A program made the translations under genes and the position numbers. Below the pieces are notes generated by a model. That model searched no databases and was not told the origin of the DNA. It worked only from the letters and a program-made list of their open reading frames with translations. From Anaspis maculata (lineage: Eukaryota; Arthropoda; Insecta; Coleoptera; Scraptiidae), in the NCBI GenBank assembly GCA_949128115.1, contig OX421963.1, positions 35,323,979 through 35,387,978 of the forward strand: a stretch of 64,000 nt of DNA, written 5' to 3'. This document shows positions 11,353-21,840 of this stretch, piece after piece. Position 1 is the stretch's first letter. Each line of letters opens with the position of its first letter.

Positions 11353-12461
11353 ATAAAATCCGACTGTGAATACGGACCATAGTCAGATTTAAAATATAAG
11401 GTGGTCTTAAGACCATGCTTATTTTGATCCTCCTAGATTTTGATACAGGCTTGGTCTAGGATGATTTTATTTGTGTAACCTTAGACGTGTAACATTAATC
11501 TTGTAAATATTGTACAGTCCTTTTTTTTGAGTCCATTGTGGTGCAAATGGCAAACACCTTTGCATGCACCGTGAATGCGAAGGTGTTTGCCATTTGCACC
11601 ACAATGGACTTCTTAAAAAAAATAAACTGTATATTATAGTCAAATACATCTTTTTCTGGTTGTGTTTGGTGAAAAATGGCTCTTGAAAATTGAAATAAGG
11701 TCGATCTTAGGACATAAGATCTGACTATGAATACGAGCCTTTGAGACCTTAGTTTTTAGACTTCTAGTTGTGTAGTGGTGATGTTTGTATGTATTTTGCG
11801 TGCACACTAGTGTGATCAGTCAGCATGGATAAATGCATCAACCTCACACTACTAGAAGTTCAGAGACTAGGGCCTCAAAGTATTTTCGGTCTCTCTGTTT
11901 ATTTTGCGCGCGATCGTACGTATGAAAGCTTTCACGTTACTTACTCCTTGTAAGCTTTCATGTGGATTCTTTTCGACTTTTTTGGCAAGATATCCAATGA
12001 AATGAATTTGATGGTTTAGGTCCTTTCTCCTCAAGATTTTTCATTTATTGCTACCGGTTTCGTAAACTATATCCAATGTCCAATGACATGTCCAAGTTAT
12101 CCATGTTTTATTGGGGAAGTTTTGGGGTGGCACAACCAATTTTTTAAACTATTAAATTAGATCCAAATGAACTGGGTCGTGTAAAAATGTTGTATGCAGC
12201 TTGACTGTAAAGCCTGTGTTACCCCCCCCCCCTCTGGTCTGAATGTGCCCTCACTACATACTTCCGGACCTTAAAGCTTCATCCTCTTGCTACATAAATA
12301 ACTATTCAAAATTTATTTAAAACACTGTAAATCGAGTCATTCTTGAGCAGTGAATTGCGCTGCAGAAATGAAAGGAATGAAAACAGTGGACGAACTGTTA
12401 CTGTCGTTCAAGTATAAAAGTGAATGAAAACCCTTTAATTGAACGTTGATCGTTCTTGCAG
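11353..12461. other. Repeat-rich intronic sequence upstream of the MCPH1 exon
   Basis: It holds the MITE at 11513-11631, a diverged palindrome at 11739-11880 (CCTTTGAGACCTTAG... against ...CTAGGGCCTCAAAG), a C-run near 12222 and a polypyrimidine/AG acceptor at its right end (TCGTTCTTGCAG). No exon coding for an N-terminal BRCT domain was recognised here. Confidence 0.5.
11513..11631. mobile_element. 119-bp hairpin MITE, copy 1
   Basis: The ends are TACAGTCC and AAACTGTA, and the arms GTCCATTGTGGTGCAAATGG / CCATTTGCACCACAATGGAC are near-perfect inverted repeats. A second copy is at 52779-52886. Confidence 0.9.
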
Positions 12462-14582
12462 CAACTTCAAAAGGATTTTGAAGATATCATAACGGACGAA
12501 AGGCGGCGGAGTCTTTCCATAGTGGGAAACAAGGCATCAAGCAGCGAAAAGGACAGACGACGCACGATGTTTTCCATTTGCTCTCAGACTTCCCAGAGCT
12601 CCAAGAGTTCCGATTCGTTGAAAGATTGTAGTAATGCCACAAACACATCTGAGTCCACTTTAGATGGAAATTCAACAAACGAAGCGGACAAAGAAGTCGC
12701 ACGAGTTACATCAAAAATTATCGAAACGACCTCGTTCATGCAAATGGCTTCACCTGAGCTCACTTCTGATGATTCGGACTGTGGAGTTGTCGACGGCTAC
12801 AACAGCTCTCATTTGAAAGACAAATTCTTGAAAATGCAAGCGGAGCAGCAGTCGCTTAAAAATTCTTCCAATGATTCCAAGTCGATGATCACTAGTTGCG
12901 GTAAAAATATCAAAAGAAGAGGCACCATAACTTTAATTTCTGATATGGTCATCACACCTAACGTTAACACCGTTATTAACGTTGATATCGTGAATCAGTC
13001 AAAGTCGTCAAAGTCGACGAATATTTCAGATGAAAGTGCTAGACGAAAGTTACTTTCTGATTTCGATGATCGTACGATGTCCTCTTTGAGACTGTCTTCA
13101 GAAAGTAACAAAGAAAATTCTTTACTTGCTACTGAAAAAGTGCCGTCCGATGGTTTAAAAGAATTTTCTGGAAAACCTACCAACGACAACAGCTCGACTT
13201 CTCAGAAAGGCAAAGGCAAGGCGCGAAAGAACGTCAAGGAGACAACACCTGCGAGAAAACCACCTAGTGTGTCTCAAGATTCTGTCGTGACTAGCATGTC
13301 GTCTCTGAGGCTGTCCACGCCAAATAGCAAAGTTTCACCAGATGGAAATACTTCGCTTTCAAAGTCGTTGTTGAATCCCATTGTGCTCCTAAAGAGAACG
13401 CCAGATAGAAGTGAAAAGGAAACTTTTAAGAAACCAAAGCGAATGTGTGCTTCAGCGACACCAAAACGCCAGGAGAAAAGTTCACCAAAGAGGAGCGCTC
13501 GAAAGGCGCGAACGGTCACCAGGAAACCCGTAAGTGACCCTGAAGAAAGTCCCCCTATCAGAAAAAGTTCCAGGAAAGCGCCTGGAGCTAGGAAAGCCTT
13601 GGAGTATGACTATGGGGGTAGTCCACCAAAAAAAGCCAAAACGACGTCCTCAGATAACAATTCGCAAAGTCCTGCGCGAAGCACTCCCAGTACTCCGACT
13701 ATCCAGAAGAGGAACCTGGATGAAGCTGGCAAAAGTACGAAAAAGACGAGAAAGCTATACGACCCAGACGAGGTGGCTTTAGCCAGAATTTCAGCTTCAA
13801 ATGAGGAAACAGAAAGACAAGCGAAACTGCAAGAACTCAAAACCAGAGCTTTAAGCAAACCGACTCCGTCTTTAGCCAAAATTTCAGCATCGAATGAAGA
13901 AACAGAAAGACAAGCGAAACTGCAAGAGCTCAAAACCAAAGCTTCAAGCAAACCGACTCCGTCGCAGTCAACGGTCGTGTTTAAAACACCTGTTGCTGTT
14001 GCCCGCAAGAACACTCCAGAGAGCTCAGTCGATTCGTCCGATATGCGGGCCATTATCGGAACGCTGAACGAACTCTTCCAATCAAAAAAAGACAACAACA
14101 AGAAACTAAACAAAAAGGCGGCGAAAAAGGACAACGTTCCTGAAAACAAAATTTCGGAAGTACTCAGTCACAAGTACTTGGAAAAAGCGGCTGCCTCAGA
14201 AAGTTCACCTTCCGATGTTACGCCCAGAAGCAGCAGCAACAGCGGCAGCTGCAGAACAACGACAAGCGATGACTCGACCCTTCCGATAACGCCGATCAAG
14301 AGACGGAGCACGATGGATTTTCAATCTCTGCCCGGAAAGGATACCAAGAGCGTGAAACGGCGAAGGATGCTGGAAGAAATGAAAAAACCGAGCATCGTTT
14401 GCACGATGTTTCACCGAAACGAGTCGCTCAATTTCGAGAAGGCGGTGGACGAGCTGGGAAGTTTCCGCACCGAAGTCCGGGTCACCGAGAAAACGACTCA
14501 TCTGGTGGTGGGAGAGGCCAAAAGGACGATCAACTTGCTGAAGGCTATCGCCAGAGGGTGCTGGATTTTGAAGCATGAATGG
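12462..14582 (+). CDS. MCPH1: MCPH1 large internal exon (707 codons)
   Basis: The acceptor is TTCTTGCAG just before 12462 and reading starts at CAA in phase 0. There is no ATG at the left edge, so this is an internal exon rather than a start. The donor is GTGGGT after TGG (14582), chosen because only this joint continues the BRCT fold (HEW|LLDSQRQGRW). The open frame runs on to a TAA at 14595-14597, so unspliced message would end after one incomplete BRCT. It contains a 31-codon tandem duplication at 13779-13964. Confidence 0.85.
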
Positions 14583-17500
14583 GTGGGTAATGCTTAAAAA
14601 AGTAAGTTGAAAAAAAAAGATGTGACCAAAGTGGGTTTGTTTCAGCTGTTGGATTCTCAGAGACAAGGACGGTGGTTGGACGAAGAGCGATATGAATTGA
14701 CCGAGTTTTCGAGAGCAGTTCAGGTAAGTGCTTGACGATTGAATGTTGAGGTGGCTGGAGGAGCTGAAGCAAAAGTGGAAAAAATTACAAAACCAACCAC
14801 CGATTTCACAAAACAAGACGTAAATATACTGACGGACAAAATTAGCGTTACACTTTTTCAAAAAACTGGCACAAACGAACCCGTCAACAGATTTTTCCAA
14901 AATTTTTCGAGGAGCAAGCTTGAAGTGTTTTCCTCAAGTCCACAAACGCGCAAAGACGTGGTCCGCAAGATGACTGAGTTGTACGGTCTGAAAGGTAGAA
15001 ATGACCAGAAACCATTTTCGAAGAATTTTCCAACACATTCAAGAGATCTTCCTAAGGCTGCAGAAGAGATGGTTTTCACTTAAAATCATGTCAGTAGGTG
15101 GTTCATACCCTCTGTAGTCTTCCTGCATGATTTAAACCGGAGAAAATGTTCACTCACTCGGTGTTAGTTCTTTGTTCAATGCAATGAGAAAATTTCCATA
15201 TGATTTCCAATAATGCTTTGTGTAATTTGAGAATCTGTTTTTTATGTACTTGAGAAGGTAATGCAGCAGAAAATGATTGGAAAAATTTCTTGTCTCCTTC
15301 GCATCCTCTTCATGTGGTAAGTCATTTCCTTACCATGAGCTGATAATCCGTTGTCGGAAGAATCGAAACAGTCCCGGTAATACCTGAAGGTTCATTGGAA
15401 CCTCAGAGCGCCATCGGCTTGGTATCCGGCCCTCGAGGTCCTCGATTAACCATAATTCAACACCTTGTTGGTACCCTCTACAAGAATGGTAAAGGAAGCA
15501 GATTTTCTCAAACTCGCTCGAAAAAATGCTTTTTCATTTGCCACTTATCCGCTCTGTATGGTCAAATGCACAAAAAATCCTCATCTTGTGTTTTGAAGTC
15601 AATTTTTGTGACTTCCGTGCATCAACTTGCACCCAGTGCAACTTTTAGGATTTTTATCGCATTTTATTCATCGTTCGTCAAGAGAAACCTCGATGCCTTC
15701 ATTCATCAACGTAATCACGAAAATGGATACACAGTTCCTCAGAGTCACGCAATCAGCCTTTATAGTACAGGAAAAATAGTAAAAAAATCGGCCAAACCTC
15801 GGAAAAAATATGGGCGTCCTGAAAATTTGATATTCTGTTCAGAATTGACTACTCTACAACATATCCAAAATCGCCAAAAATCGCACACGGGGGTTTTGAG
15901 TTATTGGAGGGGGGGTAAAAAATTGCAACTTAGAATGGAGGGGATGAAACTCGTCAATCCATTGGAAGCAAATACGTTGTAATTCGACGCATCATATCCC
16001 GTTGATACCATTTTGGCACAAAAAATGTCGATCACTGTTGAAGGGGGGTCGTGGGGGAGCGAAGCCCTGCTAGGTGGTCCATTTTGTTTTTCTGGCCATG
16101 TAGAACCGATCACGACAAGTTTGGTATCTTTTCCGACTATATTCAACCTCCTGAACTCGAATCCGATGTGTTTATTTGGATGAAAACAAGTTTGAACAAG
16201 TTAACTTGGAAAAACTTGTTTTTTCTTTGACAATTTTGACGAATTTTGTTTGCACTGTTAGAGGTGTTCATCTTTGAAAAATTTTCAGAGGCTATTGAAT
16301 TGAAGTGTATTCTTTACGAAAATCATCTACTCGATGTTTGACTTTGTTTCTCGAGTTTAAAAAATCGATTTGAACTTGAATCAGCCCGGCGCGTCGTCTA
16401 CTACTGACCAGAACACTACAGCATGCACCTTCCAATGAAAATAGCTCAAACTATTGAAGAAATAACAACTCATCTCTGGGAATTTGATGATCTGTGCAGA
16501 ATTGAATTCCCTATAACATAAACAAAGCCACCATGAATCGCACTGCTGGGTTTTGAGTTATTTGAGGGGAAAGGTAACAGTTCATAGAGTACGAATCTTG
16601 ACAAAATGTTATCCTCCTCCTCGAATAACTCAAAATCCTGCGGTGCGATTGATGGCGATTTTGTTTATGTTATAGGGAATTCAGTTCTGCACAAATCCTC
16701 GAATTTTCAAAGATAAGTTATTAGTTTTTCAATAGTTTGTGCTACTTTCATTTAAAGGTACATGTTGTCGTGTTCTGGTCAGTAGTAGAAGCGGCGCCCG
16801 GCCGATTCAAGTTCAAATCGATTTTTTAAACTCGAGAAACAAAGTCAAACATCGAGTAGATGATTTTCGCGAAGAATACACTTCAATTCAATGGCCCCTA
16901 AAATGTTTTCAAAGATGAACACCTCTAGCAGTGAACAAAAAAATCGTCAAAATTGTCAAAGAAAAAACAAGTTTTTTCAAGTCAACTTGTTCAAACTTGT
17001 TTTCATCCAAATTAGCACATCGGATTCGAGTTCAGGAGATTGAAAATAGTCGGAAAAGATACCAAACTTGTCGTAATCGGTCCTACATGGCCAGAAAAAC
17101 CAAATGGACCACCCAGCAGGACTTCGCCCCCCCAAGACCCCCCTTCAACAGTGATCGACATTTCTTGTTCCAAAATGGTATCAACGGGATATGATGCGTC
17201 GAATTATAACGTATTTGCTTCCAATGCATCGACGGGTTTCATCCCCTCCATTTTAAGTTGCAATTTTTTACCCCCCCTCCAATAACTCATAACCCCCGGG
17301 TCTGTGCCCCGGGTGCGATTTTTGGCGATTTTGGATATGTTGTAGAGCACTCAATTCTGAACAGAATATCAAATTTTCAGGACGTCCATATTTATTCCGA
17401 GGTTAAAATCTATCTTTCTTGTACTATTAGTTTTGGATGTTGCAATGGGTTTCCCCAGGTGCGAACAGCCGGTCGGGTTGGCGGGTTGCTATGCTAGAGT

Positions 17501-20013
17501 ACGTGGCTCGTACCCAGGAAGTTTTTCAAAGTTTATTCGTCATTCTGCGCAACCAAAGGAGCCTTCCAAGGACTTGTGGTAACTCGTATTTCGAGAACAA
17601 AGGTCTACCTGAAGATTTTCAATCCTTGCAATCCTATCGTTGGTAATTTTGTATCGCTTGAATATTTTTTTCTGACAAGCGTCAACGTCAGGATCAGGCA
17701 GCAGTACCTTATTAATTGTTGTTAATTTACAATAATGAAAGGTATGATTCACATTTCGCAAAATTATCAACGACAGGATTGCAAGGATTGAAAATCTTCA
17801 GGTAGACCTTTGTTCTCGAAATACGAGTTACCACCAGTCCTTGGAAGGCTCCTTTGGTTGCACAGAATGACGAATAAACTTTCAAAAACTTCCTGGGTAC
17901 GAGCCACGTACTCTAGCATAGCAACCCGCCAACCCGACCGGCTGTTCGCACCTCGGAAAACCCATTGCAACATCCAAAATAAAGGCTGGTTGCGTGACTC
18001 TGAGGAACTGTGTATGCATTTTCATGATTACGTTGATTAATGAAGGCATCGAGGTTTCTCTTGACGAACGATGAATAAAATGCGATAAAAATACTGAAAG
18101 TTGCACTGGGTGCAAGTTGATGCACGGAAGTCACAAAAATTTACTTCAAAACACAAGATGAGGAATTTTTTGTGTATTTGACCATACAGATCGGATAAGT
18201 GGCAAATGAAAAAGCATTTTTTTGAACGGGTTTGAGAAAATCTGCTTCCTTCACCATTCTTGTAGAGGGTACCAACATGATGTTAAATTATGGTTAATCG
18301 AGGACCTCGAGGGTCGGATACCAAGCCGATGGCGCTCTGAGGTTTCAATGAAACTTGAGGTATCACCGGGACTGTTTTGATTCTTTCGACAACGGTTTAT
18401 CAGCTGATGGTAAGGAAATGACTTACCACATGAAGAGGTTGCGAAGGAGACAAGAAATCTTCTCAACCATTTGCTGCTGCATTATGTTCCCAAGTACGTG
18501 AGAAACAGATTTTCCAATTACACAGAGCATTTTTGAAAATTATACGGAAATTTTCTCATTTCATTAAACAAAGAACTAACACTGAGTGGGTAAACATTTT
18601 GTGCTGTTTAAATCATGCAGGAAGACTACAAAGGGTATGAACCACCTGCTGATACGATTTTAAGTGAGAAGTACCTTTTCTGCAGCCTTAGGAAGATCTC
18701 TTGAATGTGTTGGAAAATTCTACGAAAATGGTTTCTGGTTATTTCTACCTTTCAGATCGTACAACTCAGTCACCTTGCGGACCACGTCTTTGCGCGTTTG
18801 TGGACTTGAAGAAAACACTTCAAGCTTGCTCCTCGAAAAATTTTGAGAGAATCTGTTGACGGGTTCGTCTTCGCCAATATTTTAAAAAAGTGTAACGCTA
18901 ATTTTGTCCGTCAGTATATAAGACACGGATAATTAGAGAGTTGCGCAAACGTGTGGAGTAGACCAGCATCGAAAATATTTTCAAGCAGAGTAATTTTGTT
19001 GTCATTGTTTTTCCCAGCCATCTATGAGTGCGTTTCTATCGCAGCTTTGGATCCGATCGAGTGGCTTCAGTCAAGCGCGTTTTTATCGTCGCACGTTCGA
19101 TCCGCTTCACTCAAATCTATTTCACTACTTTAGAATTAGGTTAGAATTGATGACGAGACAACAACATGGTTTAAAACGCGTCAAACTGCGCCAAACCGAA
19201 ATAGGAAAATAATTTTGAATTTTCTTGGTGTATTTTATTCACAATTACTGGCAGGCATCCCTTGATTTCGTAAAAATTACGCTTTGGTTTACAAGTTGGT
19301 AATCTGTCACTTCGATCCGATCCCGTTTACATCGGGTAAAATACGAGCGGATACGAGCTTCGATCCGCTCGACTCAAGTCAAGCCGGCCAAAGCACCTGA
19401 TCGACTTGAACTGCTCCATCCGATTGAAATCTCAGTCCTGACCGTTTACATCGGCCATTTCAAGCGGATCGACTCGATCGGATAGAATTTCGATCGGATC
19501 CAAAGCTACGATAAAAACGCAGTCTATGAACCGTACAAAATGTAGTCTTTCTGATGTACGAGTCACCGCCAACGCCAGTGTGAACCACATGTTATCTAGT
19601 TTTCTGCTAGTTAATCACCCTTTTTCTAGCTGAAAAATTGTTTACCATTCATGTAGTATCAATCTTTTTTTCCTTTGAAGGAAATGCGGCTACAAAGGCA
19701 GGCCTTTGGGCCTGGCTACACCATGGACGTCTTCGAGGCCTGCGGGCCAATCTACGTGTCCAATAACACGAGGCCCGATTCCACGGACCTGAAGGATCTG
19801 ATATCAATTTGTGGGGGAAAACTGACGGCCATGTACAGAAATGCCGCCATAGTAGTGGGTCTGTCTGTCAGGCAAGATGACGTTAAGTGTGTTTCTGAGG
19901 ACTGGGTCTTGGACTGCATAACCTTCAACAGATTGAAGCAGGTCAAAAACTACCTTTTGAAGCCCTGCAACGACGAACTCAACACCAGCAGACCCCTAAG
20001 CCCTTCTTATTAG
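12462..20013 (+). CDS. MCPH1: Microcephalin (MCPH1), 3' part: middle region and C-terminal tandem BRCT
   Basis: Spliced coding sequence 12462-14582, 14646-14723 and 19681-20013 gives 843 residues plus stop. Residues ~1-640 of this part are Ser/Thr/Lys-rich and look disordered. Residues ~645-733 form a BRCT domain with the microcephalin-type motif KTTHLVVGEAKRT...AIARGCWILKHEW, continued by the small exon. The terminal exon holds the last BRCT (GGKLTAMYRNAAIVVG...CVSEDWVLDCI). In known family members this BRCT pair binds phosphorylated H2AX and phosphopeptides, and the protein restrains premature chromosome condensation in the nucleus. Human MCPH1 is 835 residues including an N-terminal BRCT, so this copy is longer in the middle. 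The first BRCT and the start codon are not in the window. PTIP or TopBP1 would be alternatives, but the GCW-I-L-EW and exon pattern fits MCPH1 best. Confidence 0.85.
13779..13964 (+). repeat. In-frame 93-bp tandem duplication inside MCPH1
   Basis: Two head-to-tail units of exactly 93 bp (13779-13871 and 13872-13964) encode near-identical 31-residue segments beginning LARISASNEETERQ and LAKISASNEETERQ and both ending KPTPS. The differences are a handful of bases, several of them silent, so the duplication is young or selected. The units are charged and likely helical, unlike the Ser-rich surroundings. Confidence 0.95.
14646..14723 (+). CDS. MCPH1: MCPH1 small exon (26 codons)
   Basis: Acceptor GTTTCAG and donor GTAAGT bound a 78-bp, phase-0 exon that reads LLDSQRQGRWLDEERYEL... 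and ends AVQ. It completes the penultimate BRCT and supplies the inter-BRCT linker. The W-(8)-G-x-W spacing across the splice (EW|LLDSQRQGRW) matches vertebrate microcephalin. Confidence 0.85.
14825..18918. mobile_element. 4.1-kb composite foldback in the last MCPH1 intron
   Basis: The outer arms (about 14825-15773 and 17974-18918) are long inverted repeats bounded by TATACTGACGGACAAAATTA and its reverse complement. Between them sit two further palindromes: one centred near 16600 (arms about 15800-16590 and 16610-17420) and one centred near 17705 (arms about 17440-17650 and 17765-17965). A one-armed relative of the inner palindrome lies at about 20850-21840. Open frames on both strands (the longest is 195 codons at 15395) are mirrored in the opposite arm and resemble nothing known, so I treat them as chance. 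The MCPH1 splice sites on either side are intact. Confidence 0.85.
19023..19526. mobile_element. ~0.5-kb TIR element in the MCPH1 intron
   Basis: GCGTTTCTATCGCAGCTTTG followed by GATCCGATCGA at the left is mirrored by TCGATCGGATCCAAAGCTAC and GATAAAAACGC at the right. The interior repeats short GATCCG/CGGATC motifs in both orientations. Non-coding. Confidence 0.75.
19681..20013 (+). CDS. MCPH1: MCPH1 terminal exon (last BRCT)
   Basis: The acceptor TCCTTTGAAG precedes GAA in phase 0; 110 codons end with TAG at 20011-20013. The BRCT hallmarks are readable: GG near the first strand-helix turn (ICGGKLTA), a hydrophobic strand (AAIVVGLS) and the conserved Trp in SEDWVLDCI. The tail RPLSPSY is short. 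No clear AATAAA follows within 300 bp, so the poly(A) signal may be a variant. Confidence 0.85.
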   Translation, partial: EMRLQRQAFGPGYTMDVFEACGPIYVSNNTRPDSTDLKDLISICGGKLTAMYRNAAIVVGLSVRQDDVKCVSEDWVLDCITFNRLKQVKNYLLKPCNDELNTSRPLSPSY

Positions 20014-20199
20014 AATTTTATTGTTTTTACATTTTACCTATACTTTTTTTTTACTCTTTACAAAACATACAATGTGTGTGTACAGAAAAGTTTTTTTATT
20101 TTTGTTTAACTCTGGAGGCTGTTTAACACGTGAAAAGAGCATGACTTCCAAGAATTACATTTGATCTTGATGAAAAATGAAATAGATAAGATTTTTTTT

Positions 20200-20547
20200 C
20201 TTTCGTTTATTTAACGTCGGCCTATTTCCGCAACAAGGCCTAATACCGACGCCGGTGAATGCTTTCCTCCACTATACCGGAAATTTTGCTGAACCCCTGT
20301 GTGTTCCAATTCCAACACAGGGTAGGGATTTTTAACGACTACCAAGATCGCATGGGGCCGGCACCATCGTTCGTATTTTACGTGCTAAAAGACACACGGC
20401 GCGTCTTGCATTTAGAAAGCATTCCAACTAAATCAAAGAGCTTGTTTTGGGGATGAGAATCCGAGCGCCCACAGTGGGACTCGAACCCAAGACCCCTGGA
20501 GTGGTAATCAAATGCGCTGACCACCACACCACAAGCTCCTCAAATAA
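20200..20547 (-). mobile_element. tRNA-derived SINE
   Basis: Read on the - strand, the 5' head (about 20541 to 20468) is tRNA-like: GAGCTTGTGGTGTGGTGGTC resembles the A-box region, and GGGTTCGAGTCCCAC is a near-perfect B box and T-arm. A tRNA-unrelated body follows, with a small internal inverted pair (CCCTGTGTTGG / GGAACACACAGG), ending GGCCGACGTTAAATAAACGAAAG. The length of ~350 bp suits a SINE. Such elements are transcribed by RNA polymerase III and mobilised by a LINE; no partner LINE is recognisable in the window. Confidence 0.8.
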
Positions 20548-20849
20548 ATGAGATAATGATCGCTATATTTATTCATTTTATTTCGAAAAGCTGTTGCAGT
20601 GCCAAAAATTAACGAAAGCTTCCTAATGGGACGCGAGCGCGTGGCATGAGCATTCGCTCAAGTCGAAAAACGCGCCAATTAAGTGCGGTTTACAAGCCTC
20701 GTACGTGCAAATGTCAAAGGATATTGAGGTGTGGCCAACTGTATCTTGAAAATTTTAGTTCGATGAAGAGCATGTAGTCGGTGCTTGCGCGAGGTGGAAC
20801 CCTTTCAAAATGTTACTAGCGCAGATATCTTGAATATTATTTCTCACTT

Positions 20850-21840
20850 CATATGAATGCTCATTATCATGCGAGGTCAAGTCAACCGAGTGGTAAGTTG
20901 TACAATGTCAACAGGAAATGTTTTTCTCCTCCTCAATTTTTTCAAGTCCCCCAATGTGATTTTTGGCGATTTTGGATATGTACCGGAGTACTCAGTTGTG
21001 GACAGAATTCCCAGTTTTCAGGACTACTATTTTTTTGAAGGTTTGTGTGGGTTTTTCCATATAATTTGTGCACTCTTGTAGAAGATGGAAAATAACGATT
21101 GAAACACATTCCTCTGCATATGTATGTATCCTTAAACTATCGTTATTCGAGTTACGATGTACCTATCTGAGGCCAGCCCAGCGGCAGGTTTCAAACCCTA
21201 CATTTTAAATGGGAACTGTTATCCCCCTCCCCAAATAACTCAAAACCTTGCAGTGCGATTCGTGGCGATTTTGTTAATGTTATAGGGAATTCAATTCTGC
21301 ACAGACTCTCGAACTTTCAGAGATGTTATTATGTTTTCATTAGTTTGAGCTATATTCATTTGAATGTGCATGCTATAGTATTCTGGTCATTAATAGACGC
21401 CGCGCGCTGGGCCGGCTCATGTATTAAATGTCGGAAAAGACACCAAACTTGTCGTGATCGGTTCTATGCGACCAGAAGAAAAATCCATCTAGCTGAACTC
21501 CTCTCCCCCCCTTCACGACTCCACTTCAACAATGATCGACACTTTGTGTGCCAAAATGGTGACAATGTGGATACGGTCTTTATATTCAATGGATTGATGG
21601 GTTGCATCCCATCCATTTTAAGTTGCAATTGTTCACTCTCCCTCCAATAACTCAAAACGCTGGGGTTCGATTGTCGATATGTAGTAGTAGTAGTAGGGCA
21701 CTCAATTTTGAACAGAACATCAAATTTTCAGGACGTCCATATTTTTCGAGTTTTTGGCGATTTTTTACTATCTTTCCTGTACTAATTCTCTCACTCGACC
21801 TTGATATTCTCCCACTAAAATGTCAAAGCAGGAAGTAGAG
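20850..21840. repeat. Partial copy of the MCPH1-intron palindrome sequence
   Basis: Blocks such as CAGTGCGATTCGTGGCGATT, TATAGGGAATTCAATTCTGC, ACCAAACTTGTCGTGATCGG and TTCAGGACGTCCATATTTTT match the arms at 15800-17420 in a single orientation. It is therefore a one-armed or solo relative. A short GTA triplet run lies near 21680. Confidence 0.7.

Noticed and set aside
12456..12461. Start of the MCPH1 exon at the first codon of the open frame
   Set aside because: The open frame begins with TTG inside a polypyrimidine-AG acceptor, so the exon starts at 12462 and translation starts further upstream.
13610..14149. 179-codon - strand ORF within MCPH1
   Set aside because: Antisense of the large MCPH1 exon with no family resemblance; its internal duplication simply mirrors the sense 93-bp repeat.
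14205..14900. 231-codon - strand ORF
   Set aside because: Antisense to the BRCT-coding exons and intron, and spans MCPH1 splice sites.
15395..15982. 195-codon ORF in the MCPH1 intron
   Set aside because: It lies in a palindrome arm, its mirror arm is broken by stops, and no domain is recognisable.
12462..20013. TopBP1, PTIP or MDC1 identity for the BRCT gene
   Set aside because: Only two C-terminal BRCTs follow a long disordered region, and the ARGCW-I/V-L-x-W motif with its linker fits microcephalin.
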